A DNA stretch of 64,000 nucleotides from Clostridia bacterium (lineage in GTDB: Bacteria; Bacillota; Clostridia; Oscillospirales; Acutalibacteraceae): the NCBI GenBank assembly GCA_017516745.1, contig JAFXBF010000009.1, positions 62,001 through 126,000 of the forward strand, given 5' to 3'. The notes under the pieces were generated by a model. That model searched no databases, was not told the DNA's origin, and saw only the letters and a program-made list of their open reading frames with translations. Positions 15,775 to 22,644 of this stretch are shown piece after piece. A program made the translations under genes and the position numbers. Within the stretch, counting starts at the first letter, position 1; each line of letters begins with the position of its first letter.

Positions 15775-16275
15775 TTATGCGTTCTTGTACTTTTCGATGA
15801 TGCCGGCTATCTGGTCGGTAACGAGCTTGCCGTAAACATCCTCATTTACGTTGAGAACGGGAGCAAGACCGCAGGCACCGATGCAGCGTGTAGCCTCAAG
15901 GGAGAACTGACCGTCTTCCGTGCATTCGCCGGGGCCTATGCCAAGCTGCTTTGAAAGCTCGTCAAGCAGAGCCTGTGAGCCCTTGACGTAGCAGGCTGTG
16001 CCGAGGCAGACAGCGATGTTGTACTTACCCTTGGGGGAAAGTGAGAACTGTGCGTAGAAGGTGGAAACACCGTAAACCTTTTCCAGCGGAATGTCCATAC
16101 CCTCTGCAATCATTACCTGAACCTCAAAGGGGAGATAACCGTAGATAGCCTGAGCCTGCTGCATAACGTGCATAAGCATGCTGGAATCATGCTTGTTTTC
16201 TTCGATTACCGCTTTGAGCTGTGCCTCCTGCTCGGGAGTGCCTTTGAAGGGGCTTTTGCTGATTTTCTTGAGCAT
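15775..16275 (-). CDS. hndA: hydrogenase NuoE-like 2Fe-2S subunit (HndA/HydC type)
   Basis: A 166-aa protein of the complex I 24-kDa family. The N-terminal helical part holds MHVMQQAQAIYGYLPFEVQ, then VYGVSTFYAQFSLSPKGK. The four 2Fe-2S Cys ligands are in VCLGTACYVKG (two) and TRCIGACGLAP (two). It is the first gene of the hydrogenase operon, with GGAGG before its ATG, and it docks on the NuoF-like subunit. Together the order NuoE, HATPase, HndB, HndC, HndD matches the Hnd-type hydrogenases. Confidence 0.95.
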   Translation of the reverse strand: MLKKISKSPFKGTPEQEAQLKAVIEENKHDSSMLMHVMQQAQAIYGYLPFEVQVMIAEGMDIPLEKVYGVSTFYAQFSLSPKGKYNIAVCLGTACYVKGSQALLDELSKQLGIGPGECTEDGQFSLEATRCIGACGLAPVLNVNEDVYGKLVTDQIAGIIEKYKNA

Positions 16276-16352
16276 TTTATTTTCCTCCTTTGTCGTAGAA
16301 TGTTGGAGTCATAGGTACAAACGACCCCAAAATCGTACATACATACGAATGA

Positions 16353-16382
16353 ATTATAGCACAATCAAATCAGTAATGTCTA
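16353..16382 (-). promoter_or_regulatory. promoter of the hydrogenase operon
   Basis: On the minus strand TAGACA (16377-16382), an 18-base spacer and TATAAT (16353-16358) with a TGC extension. A small inverted repeat TCGTA/TACGA (16333-16348) lies at the predicted start site and may bind a regulator. Confidence 0.75.
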
Positions 16383-16450
16383 TAGTAAATTTTTATTTTA
16401 ATATAAATAATTACTTATTTTGACATAAATTTCAAGTTATAAGGAAGGAC

Positions 16451-16480
16451 AAAAAAGCACCCTGCCGTGCAGAGTGCTTT
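16451..16480 (-). terminator. terminator of the MetQ-mnmA-lipoprotein operon
   Basis: AAAGCAC/GTGCTTT arms with an inner CTGC/GCAG pair; on the minus strand the hairpin is followed by six T. It lies beyond the dispersed repeat that follows the lipoprotein gene. Confidence 0.8.
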
Positions 16481-16483
16481 TGA

Positions 16484-16600
16484 AATGCAAAATGCAAAGT
16501 GTAAAGTGCAAAATTGTGGGAGGGCTCCGCCCTCATTCATTATAATCTGAACGAAGCGACCCGTCATTAAGCATTACGAATTGCGCATTGCGAATTGAAC
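16484..16600. repeat. dispersed repeat, copy 2
   Basis: Contains GCAAAATGCAAAGTG-type units, a GAGGGCGGAGCCCTCC-type GC-rich palindrome (read on the minus strand), GGGTCGCTTCG, and GAATTGCGCATTGCGAATTG-like units. The GC-rich blocks GGGTCGCTTCG and GAGGGCGGAGCC reappear in the same order at 28098-28170, so the two loci are related copies. No coding potential. Confidence 0.7.
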
Positions 16601-16605
16601 TGAAA

Positions 16606-17667
16606 TCAACCAACGTTTGCAATTTTCTTAATTTGTATGCTCTCATTGCCGTTTGCGTCCATAAGAGTGCCCTTGGAGTATTCAAGGTTGATTGTCATAC
16701 CGGCAATTGTTTCTTCGACTGTCTTACCGCCGAGTGAATCGGGATTGACGAGCACGGTTACGGGAATTTCGTCCTTCATACCGCTTGCCATGCTGAATTC
16801 GCCGTACTGGGAAACGCTGTTGAGCCATACGCCGTTTGCGCCGTTGTTTTCGGGCAGGATGCGGTAAACGGTGAGGTCTGTGTCGGTCTTGTTTTCTACT
16901 GCAATGTAGAATACGTAGCACTGCCACTTGCCCTCTTTGTTCATAGCCTGGGCGGCTGTTTCGCTGTCCATACCGTAGAGCGGTGCTTCGTTTGCAAAGA
17001 TGAGCTCATTCTCTCTGTAAAGGTTGAGGTATGCGCTGCCATCCTGAATCGAGCTGCGCTTTGCGTCAATTTCCTTGTCGGAATCTTCGTTGTCTGCCTT
17101 GGGTGCTGTGACGTTGTTCTTGACCTTAATCTTTGTGTAATCCGAAGGGTCAACAACCTCGTTGTCATCCTCGGGAGTGGGGTAGCCGAGAAGCACGATA
17201 TCAAGCTCGGCCACTGCCGCATACATTTTTTCAACGCTTACCTTTGAGGTGTTGATAACTATAGTTGCCGGGTAGAATTCGTTTTCCGTGCCTGCGGGGA
17301 GAGAGAGCTCACCGTTAATCGGGCAGGTGCTGAAATAGAAGCCTTCCTGCTTGGTTTCTGCTTTTTCAAAGCCTATGTAGCTGAACATTTCCGTGCCCTT
17401 GTTGCTGACGGATATTTCAAGCGAATATACCTGCCAGCTATCGGGATTTGCAAGGAAATCCTGCGCATCGGCTTCGGACATCGAAATTTCTTCCTGTGCT
17501 GCCGCCATAAAGGTTTCGGGGTTGTTGAGGTAGTACTGCTTAAGGCTGCCGTCCTCAAAAATCTGGTTGAGCTCGGCAACGGTTTTGCCCGAGTCACCCG
17601 AGCAGGCGGCAAAGCTTAACAGCATAACTGCCGCAAGAAGAAGCGATAGAATTCTTTTAACTTTCAT
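16606..17667 (-). CDS. lipoprotein with two related halves, function unknown
   Basis: A 353-aa lipoprotein: signal peptide MKVKRILSLLLAAVMLLSF and lipobox FAAC, Cys about 22. Two similar beta-rich halves can be seen: each has a 'W-Q-x-Y ... isVxNk' strand (SWQVYSLEISVSNKG and KWQCYVFYIAVENKT), a following NG/NGVWL block, and a closing 'eipvTvlVn' strand (FYPATIVINTSKVSVE and EIPVTVLVNPDSLGGK). An acidic linker joins them. The function is unknown; a cell-surface ligand-binding or scaffolding role is only a guess. It overlaps the end of the GlmU-like gene by 11 bases and is the last gene of the operon. Confidence 0.8.
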   Translation of the reverse strand: MKVKRILSLLLAAVMLLSFAACSGDSGKTVAELNQIFEDGSLKQYYLNNPETFMAAAQEEISMSEADAQDFLANPDSWQVYSLEISVSNKGTEMFSYIGFEKAETKQEGFYFSTCPINGELSLPAGTENEFYPATIVINTSKVSVEKMYAAVAELDIVLLGYPTPEDDNEVVDPSDYTKIKVKNNVTAPKADNEDSDKEIDAKRSSIQDGSAYLNLYRENELIFANEAPLYGMDSETAAQAMNKEGKWQCYVFYIAVENKTDTDLTVYRILPENNGANGVWLNSVSQYGEFSMASGMKDEIPVTVLVNPDSLGGKTVEETIAGMTINLEYSKGTLMDANGNESIQIKKIANVG

Positions 17668-18349
17668 TGTATTTCCTTACCTTTCTTTTAATTGTCTGTC
17701 TGGAACGTGCTATTGCCATTGTGCCCTCGGGCACATTGTCGGTTATTACAGAGCCTGCCGCCGTGTATGAGCCGTCGCCGAGTGTTACGGGAGCAACCAT
17801 ACAGGTGTGACAGCCTACGAAAACCCTGTTTCCTATTGTTGTGCGGAATTTTTTGGTGCCGTCATAATTTGCCGTGGCACAGCCGCAGCCGATATTTACG
17901 CCTTCGCCGACGTCGCTGTCGCCGATATAGCTTAAGTGGCTGATGCTTGTTTTTTCGCCAATATTCGAATTCTTGACTTCAACAAAATTTCCTGCACGTA
18001 CATTGTCTGCGAGTACCGTCTGCGGCCGAAGGTGTGAAAACGGGCCTACCGAAACACCGTTGCCGATAACGGAATTTTCGCATTGCGAAGCGTTAACTGT
18101 GCTGTTGTTTCCCACGGTACAGCTTTCAAGCATACTGCAGGGGCCTACCGTACAGTTACTGCCGATTTTTGTGTTGCCTAAAATAATTGTGCTCGGTAAA
18201 ATTACCGTGCCTGTGCCGATTTCGCAGCCGTCTGCAATAATTACACCATCTGTACAGGGAATATTAACGCCGTTTGAAATGTGTCTTGCTATGATTTGCT
18301 TTCGTGTGTTTTCTTCCGCATAAAGAATAAACTCACGGTCGAGATTCAT
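17657..18349 (-). CDS. free-standing left-handed beta-helix acetyltransferase (GlmU C-terminal domain-like)
   Basis: A 230-aa protein made almost wholly of hexapeptide repeats. It matches the acetyltransferase half of GlmU: GPFSHLRPQTVLADN, NFVEVKNSNIGE, HLSYIGDSDVGEGVNIG, NYDGTKKFRT, VAPVTLGDGSYTAAGS and a closing ARSRQTIK. The GlmU catalytic His and the Arg, Lys and Tyr acetyl-CoA/sugar residues appear kept. The uridyltransferase half (about 230 residues) is absent; the first 30 residues are unlike it. It may acetylate glucosamine-1-phosphate or another amino sugar. AGGGG precedes the ATG, ten bases after mnmA. Confidence 0.88.
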   Translation of the reverse strand: MNLDREFILYAEENTRKQIIARHISNGVNIPCTDGVIIADGCEIGTGTVILPSTIILGNTKIGSNCTVGPCSMLESCTVGNNSTVNASQCENSVIGNGVSVGPFSHLRPQTVLADNVRAGNFVEVKNSNIGEKTSISHLSYIGDSDVGEGVNIGCGCATANYDGTKKFRTTIGNRVFVGCHTCMVAPVTLGDGSYTAAGSVITDNVPEGTMAIARSRQTIKRKVRKYNES

Positions 18350-18359
18350 TAAATTACCC

Positions 18360-19403
18360 CTAACTTATAATGCCGCCGCCGACAACCGTGTCACCGCTGA
18401 AGAATACTGCGGACTGACCGCAGGTTACGGCTCGTTGCGGCTCGTCAAATTCGAGCACGGCGGTGCTTTCACCCGTTTGTATAAGAGTGGCCGCCGACTC
18501 CTTCTGGCTGTAGCGTGTTTTTGCCGTTACACGCAAGGGTGCATCAAGCTTTTCAACCGCAATCAGGTTGATGTCCTTCAGCTCAACACGCTTTGAAAAA
18601 AGCTCCTCGTGTGCGCCGAGATAAACTCTGTTTCCTTCAACATCCTTGCGTATTACATAAAGCGGAGCAGGTGCGCTGATTCCGAGTCCCTTGCGCTGAC
18701 CTATCGTGTAGCCTATAAGTCCGTTGTGCCTGCCCCACAGCTTTCCGTCCGTGCCGACAAAATCACCCTCGGGAAATATTCTGCCCGTAAATTCTTCAAT
18801 AAACCTGCGGTAATTTCCGTCGGGGACAAAGCAGATATCCTGGCTGTCGGGTCTGTCGGAGGAAGCAAAGCCGTATTCTGCGGCAATTTCTCTTACCTGC
18901 GGCTTTGTGTATTCACCCAGCGGAAAACGTGCCGAAGCCAATTGGCTTTGCGATAACTGCCACAACACATAGCTCTGGTCTTTTTCGGCGAAAACCGCCT
19001 TTTCAAGCAGAATTCTGCCCGAAGCGTCTTTCCTTGTTCTTGCGTAATGCCCCGTAGCTATTATGTCACAGCCGAGCGCATTTACTCTGTCAAAAAGTAC
19101 GCCGAATTTTATAGCTTTATTGCAGAAAACACAGGGGTTCGGTGTTTCGCCTGCAATATAGCTGTCTGCAAAATAGCGCATAACCGTGTCGGCAAATTCC
19201 GCCGAAAGGTCAAGCGTGATGTGCTCAAAGCCGAGCCGCTTTGCAACCGCTGCGGCATCGACGCTGTCCTGCTCTGATGCACCTTCAAAAACACTCATCG
19301 TAACACCGAGTGCATTTTTGTTTTCTTTTGTTGCAAGCAATGCCGCAACGCTGCTGTCAACACCGCCGCTCATCGCAACGGCAATTTTAACGTTGCTGCT
19401 CAT
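18360..19403 (-). CDS. mnmA: tRNA-specific 2-thiouridylase MnmA
   Basis: A 347-aa enzyme that puts sulfur on U34 of tRNAs for Lys, Glu and Gln. The PP-loop motif SGGVDSSVAALL is at the N terminus. The two catalytic Cys are visible: NPCVFCNKAIKFG (about residue 93) and SQDICFVPDGNY (about residue 192). ATGHYAR and GQRKGLGIS are further family blocks, and the C-terminal beta domain binds tRNA. It starts three bases after the MetQ-like gene, with no clear ribosome binding site, so it is probably coupled to that gene's translation. Confidence 0.97.
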   Translation of the reverse strand: MSSNVKIAVAMSGGVDSSVAALLATKENKNALGVTMSVFEGASEQDSVDAAAVAKRLGFEHITLDLSAEFADTVMRYFADSYIAGETPNPCVFCNKAIKFGVLFDRVNALGCDIIATGHYARTRKDASGRILLEKAVFAEKDQSYVLWQLSQSQLASARFPLGEYTKPQVREIAAEYGFASSDRPDSQDICFVPDGNYRRFIEEFTGRIFPEGDFVGTDGKLWGRHNGLIGYTIGQRKGLGISAPAPLYVIRKDVEGNRVYLGAHEELFSKRVELKDINLIAVEKLDAPLRVTAKTRYSQKESAATLIQTGESTAVLEFDEPQRAVTCGQSAVFFSGDTVVGGGIIS

Positions 19404-19406
19404 AAA

Positions 19407-20261
19407 TCAAACGCCCGAACGCTCAAAAGAGGGAACAACGATATCCGACGGATATTCGTCAACCTTGTCAAACATAAGCGGACTGAAGAAAAGCGGTTCA
19501 ATCGCCTTGTACCAATCGCTTGCGATTTGGTCTCTCTTAATAAGAAGAACATAAGAAAATGCCAATGCGGCATCACAGTCGATTTCTTCAATTGCAAAGG
19601 CGGATTTGTTGAGCGAAACGCCTGTTGCAACGGAGAGCTTTGAGGACATAACCGCAATATCCGCTTCGTAATTTGAAAGGTTTGCGGCAAGTGCTTCATC
19701 GTCCTGAGTGACAAACTTGAAGTTTCTGCTGTTTTCCGTCACATCGTCAAGCGTTGCGGAAAGGCCTGCACCCTCTTTTAGCTTGATGAAGCCGTTTGCC
19801 TCAAGCAGAAGAAGTGCACGGGCAACCCCCTCGGCACTTTCGGGAATGGCGATTGTTGCGCCGTCCGTAATATCCTCAATTTTCTCAAAGTTACACAGGA
19901 AAAGACCGTAGGGATAGCGGCATACAGGGCCGAGGTTAAGAAGAGTTTCGGGATTTTCCTCGTTGAATTTTTCAAACTCCGCCTTGAGAGAAGCAAGGCT
20001 TGCGTCTATTTCGCCTGCGGCAAGGGCGTTGTGTGCTTCCTCGGCAGAGGCGAATTCGACATACTCAAGCCTGTAGCCCTTCTTGGCAATTCTTGTTGAA
20101 AGCGAGTCGAAAATTTCCTGCGCAGGGGCTTTGCCCGTGGGCACACCGAGGGTGAATGCATCGAGTGACCCGACATCTATCTCATCCTTGTTATCCGTGC
20201 AGGCGCACAGTGTCAGCGCAACAAGCACAACGGAGAGAATTATACAGAGCAGCTTTTTCAT
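19407..20261 (-). CDS. NlpA/MetQ-family substrate-binding lipoprotein
   Basis: A 284-aa lipoprotein with signal peptide MKKLLCIILSVVLVALTL and lipobox LCAC. The mature part follows the MetQ plan: FTLGVPTGKAPAQEIFDSL, EYVEFASAEEAHNALAAGEID, NLGPVCRYPYGLF, DITDGATIAIPESAEGVARALLLLEANGFI and a DVTENSRNFKFV block. MetQ delivers D- or L-methionine to an ABC importer, but no metN or metI gene lies here, so it works with a transporter coded elsewhere or has another role. ATG 20261 is preceded by AAGGTGGGG; the frame open from 20291 lacks a signal sequence at its start. No S-box or Met T-box is visible upstream. Confidence 0.85.
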   Translation of the reverse strand: MKKLLCIILSVVLVALTLCACTDNKDEIDVGSLDAFTLGVPTGKAPAQEIFDSLSTRIAKKGYRLEYVEFASAEEAHNALAAGEIDASLASLKAEFEKFNEENPETLLNLGPVCRYPYGLFLCNFEKIEDITDGATIAIPESAEGVARALLLLEANGFIKLKEGAGLSATLDDVTENSRNFKFVTQDDEALAANLSNYEADIAVMSSKLSVATGVSLNKSAFAIEEIDCDAALAFSYVLLIKRDQIASDWYKAIEPLFFSPLMFDKVDEYPSDIVVPSFERSGV

Positions 20262-20294
20262 AAACTTCCCCACCTTAATAAAATATTTCAATAT

Positions 20295-20323
20295 ATAATA
20301 CCATAAAGAATGTAAGTTTTCAA
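20295..20323 (-). promoter_or_regulatory. promoter of the MetQ-like/mnmA operon
   Basis: On the minus strand TTGAAA (20318-20323), 17 bases, TATTAT (20295-20300). It is divergent from the peptidase promoter. Confidence 0.6.
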
Positions 20324-20381
20324 GTGAATTCGGAGCAATAATATTTTAATTAAAAATTTACATTTTTTACGGGAATTAATC

Positions 20382-20410
20382 TTGAAATGTTAAGGCTTAA
20401 TTGTTATACT
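20382..20410 (+). promoter_or_regulatory. promoter of the M28 peptidase gene
   Basis: TTGAAA (20382-20387), 17 bases, TATACT (20405-20410) with a TGT extension. The predicted start is about 20417, some 30 bases before the TTG start codon. Confidence 0.65.
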
Positions 20411-20445
20411 CTAAATAATTATTCTACGAAAGGGAGATAATAAAC

Positions 20446-21714
20446 TTGAAGGCATCAGAAAGCATTCCGAATTACCGCCCCAAGCTGCGTGAGTATACAA
20501 ACTATACCGCAAGGCAGATTAAGGACGTCTGCAAGACCATCGGTCCCAGACCCTCGGGCGAAGAAAACGAAAAAAAGGCTCAGGAGAGATTTGCGGCAGA
20601 ACTTGAAAAATATGCCGACAGCGTAAATATCGAACCGTTTGAGCTCCACCCCAAAGCATTCCTCGGCTGGGTACGTATGTGCGCAATCATTATGATTGTT
20701 GCAAACGGCCTTTTCTTTGCAGGCACATTTATTGACGGTGCTCCCTCCTGGCTGCCCGTTATTCCGCTTGCACTCAGCCTTATCTGTCTGTTCTTTATCG
20801 TAACAGAGTTCCTTTTCTACGGCGAAACACTTGACCCGTTCTTCCCCAAGCGCACATCCCACAACGTTGTTGCAAAATACAACGCAAAGGGCACAGCCAA
20901 AAAGCGCATCATTGTTTCCGGTCACGTTGACTCCTCTTACGAGTGGCGCTACACCTACCTCGGCGGTCCTCCCCTCATCACAACCGTTATCGGCGGCGCA
21001 GTAGCAGGTATTGTCATTGCTCTTGTAGCTGAAATCTACTCAACCGTAACCGGCAGTATGGACAGCACACTTACCGACATTCTCAGGTGGGTTATGCTCG
21101 CCTGGTGCATCCTTTTTGCCGCTGCTATCTTCTTCCTTAACTATAAGCTTCCCGTTGAGGGCGCAAACGACAACCTTACAGGCTCCGTTGCTTCAATGGC
21201 TGTTATGAAGTACCTCAAGGACAACGACATCCGCTTTGAGGATGTTGAGGTCTGGACACTTCTCACAGGTGCAGAGGAAGCAGGTCTTCGTGGCGCAAAG
21301 GCATTTGCCAAGGCACACAAGAAAGAGCTTGAAGATATGGAAACCGTTTTCGTCGGCGTTGACACTCTCCGTGATTACGATTTCTATGCTATCTACAGCC
21401 GTGATATGACCTTTACCGTAAAATCCGACCCGCAGGTTTGTGCACTTCTCAAGCAGGCAGCACTCAACGCAGGCATGGATCTTCCCTTTAAATCAATTTT
21501 CCTCGGCGCATCCGATGCTGCCGCAGTGTGCAAGGCAGGCTTCAAGGGCGCAACACTTGCCGCTATGGACCCTGCACCTGCAAGATACTACCACACACGC
21601 CTTGACACTGGCGACAACCTTGACCTCAAGTCAATCGAAGCAGGTATCAACATAATGCTTGAATCCGTCTTCCTTTACGAAGAACAGGGTCTCAAGGACA
21701 GCTATAATGCATAA
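20446..21714 (+). CDS. membrane-embedded M28-family zinc peptidase
   Basis: A 422-aa protein. Likely metal ligands and catalytic residues of M28 peptidases are all in place: His in IVSGHVDSS (about 160), Asp in EGANDNLTG (242), the Glu pair in TGAEEAG (277/278), Asp in FVGVDTL (306) and His in YYHTRLDT (383). Four hydrophobic segments (about 76-94, 103-125, 178-197, 212-232) interrupt the domain, two of them between the first His and the Asp. It should therefore sit in the membrane and cut amino-terminal residues or dipeptides. The start is TTG, fixed by AAAGGGAG ten bases upstream. Confidence 0.85.
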   Translation: MKASESIPNYRPKLREYTNYTARQIKDVCKTIGPRPSGEENEKKAQERFAAELEKYADSVNIEPFELHPKAFLGWVRMCAIIMIVANGLFFAGTFIDGAPSWLPVIPLALSLICLFFIVTEFLFYGETLDPFFPKRTSHNVVAKYNAKGTAKKRIIVSGHVDSSYEWRYTYLGGPPLITTVIGGAVAGIVIALVAEIYSTVTGSMDSTLTDILRWVMLAWCILFAAAIFFLNYKLPVEGANDNLTGSVASMAVMKYLKDNDIRFEDVEVWTLLTGAEEAGLRGAKAFAKAHKKELEDMETVFVGVDTLRDYDFYAIYSRDMTFTVKSDPQVCALLKQAALNAGMDLPFKSIFLGASDAAAVCKAGFKGATLAAMDPAPARYYHTRLDTGDNLDLKSIEAGINIMLESVFLYEEQGLKDSYNA

Positions 21715-21785
21715 ACGCATTGAAAAACATTGTATAAATGTATAAACTTTGGGTAAAATAACGAAAAGAAGTGCAAGAAAAACTC

Positions 21786-21814
21786 TTTACAGTTCGGGCT
21801 TCTTATGTTATAAT
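21786..21814 (+). promoter_or_regulatory. rpsO promoter
   Basis: TTTACA (21786-21791), exactly 17 bases, TATAAT (21809-21814) with TGT in front as an extended -10. This is one of the strongest promoters in the window, as fits a ribosomal gene. Confidence 0.85.
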
Positions 21815-21820
21815 TCCCTT

Positions 21821-21922
21821 TGCGTGTTCCTTCACTCGGTTAAGGGATTAAACCTCAACGAGGTTTTCACCTGCCCTGTACTGGGGTTGCGAACAAATAT
21901 TAATTAATGAGGTGAAATTAAA
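21821..21922 (+). promoter_or_regulatory. structured rpsO leader, candidate S15 autoregulation site
   Basis: About 100 bases between the predicted start and the ATG. TCCCTT and AAGGGA can pair around a loop, followed by the hairpin AACCTC-AAC-GAGGTT. Bacterial rpsO leaders are often bound by S15 itself to repress translation; this one has the position and size for it, but I cannot match a specific fold. Confidence 0.45.
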
Positions 21923-22186
21923 ATGACACAGGCAGAAAAACAGGCCATCATGGCTGAGTACGCTACACACGAGGGTGACACAGGTTCTCCCGAGGTACAG
22001 ATTGCTGTTCTCACAAAGAGAATCAACGACCTTACCGAGCACCTTAAGGAGCATCATAAGGATCACCACTCACGCCGTGGCCTTCTCAAGATGGTCGGTC
22101 ACAGACGTAATCTCCTTGCATACCTTCAGAAGGTTGACATCGAGCGTTACCGTGCTATTGTCGCAAGACTTGGTCTTCGTAAATAA
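21923..22186 (+). CDS. rpsO: 30S ribosomal protein S15
   Basis: An 87-aa S15 protein with the family blocks [45 protein letters not shown] and the ending [13 protein letters not shown]. It binds the 16S rRNA three-way junction early in 30S assembly. GAGGTG lies eight or nine bases before the ATG. pnp follows 458 bases downstream, the classic rpsO-pnp order. Confidence 0.99.
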   Translation: MTQAEKQAIMAEYATHEGDTGSPEVQIAVLTKRINDLTEHLKEHHKDHHSRRGLLKMVGHRRNLLAYLQKVDIERYRAIVARLGLRK

Positions 22187-22205
22187 GACTATCCGCAAAG
22201 GGCGG

Positions 22206-22240
22206 CTTCCTTGCACCGACTGTTTGCAAGGAAGTATTGG
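22206..22240 (+). terminator. hairpin after rpsO, probable terminator
   Basis: A perfect 10-bp stem CTTCCTTGCA/TGCAAGGAAG with a nine-base loop; a T run starts six bases later (GGTTTTTC). Confidence 0.6.
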
Positions 22241-22390
22241 TTTTTCGAGCAAAATTCCCTGTGTTTTTGCCCAAAGCCTCGCAAGGCGACAGCCTTGCTA
22301 CATTTTGTGGCTTCAACACAGAAAATTTTACGCTCTTACAAAACCGCAAAGCGCTTTAAAATGAAATTTGCGATTAACAAGAAAAGGAAA

Positions 22391-22427
22391 AATCCTCCGA
22401 TAATGCCCTCGCATATCGGGGGATTTT
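22391..22427. repeat. 12-bp stem-loop in the rpsO-pnp gap
   Basis: AATCCTCCGATA pairs with TATCGGGGGATT (one G-U pair); A and T runs on both sides would let it end transcription in either direction. The 458-base gap around it holds no convincing gene. Confidence 0.6.
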
Positions 22428-22516
22428 GACGAGTTATTGTGGCGCAAATTCGCATTTTAAAGCAATACTGCCTTACAAACAGGCGGTGCTTGTGCCGCCC
22501 TACAATTTTGAAAAGC

Positions 22517-22614
22517 CACAGAAAGCCGCCGACAGGCTTTAGCGGTAAATAAAGCACTCAAGAATAACTTTTGAATGTTTTATTTATTGCTAAAAGTCGA
22601 AGCCGCTTTCTGTG
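22517..22614 (+). promoter_or_regulatory. long hairpin in the pnp leader, candidate RNase processing/autoregulation site
   Basis: The 5' arm starts at CACAGAAAGC (22517-22526) and the 3' arm ends at GCTTTCTGTG (22605-22614), with further paired blocks CTTTAGC/GCTAAAAG, TAAATAAA/TTTATTTA and CTCAAG/CTTTTGAA up to a small loop near 22562-22567. The stem is over 40 bases with few gaps and ends 30 bases before the pnp start codon. In E. coli a similar leader stem is cut by RNase III and PNPase then represses its own mRNA. Confidence 0.7.
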
Positions 22615-22644
22615 AGAAAATATAAAAGAAAGAGGTAAAAGCAA

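Noticed and set aside
20262-20445. S-box (SAM) riboswitch or Met T-box before the MetQ-like gene
   Set aside because: The divergent gap is AT-rich with two simple promoters and none of the long conserved stems.
22211-22557. Short frames on both strands in the rpsO-pnp gap
   Set aside because: They run through hairpins, lack ribosome binding sites and have repeat-like composition.
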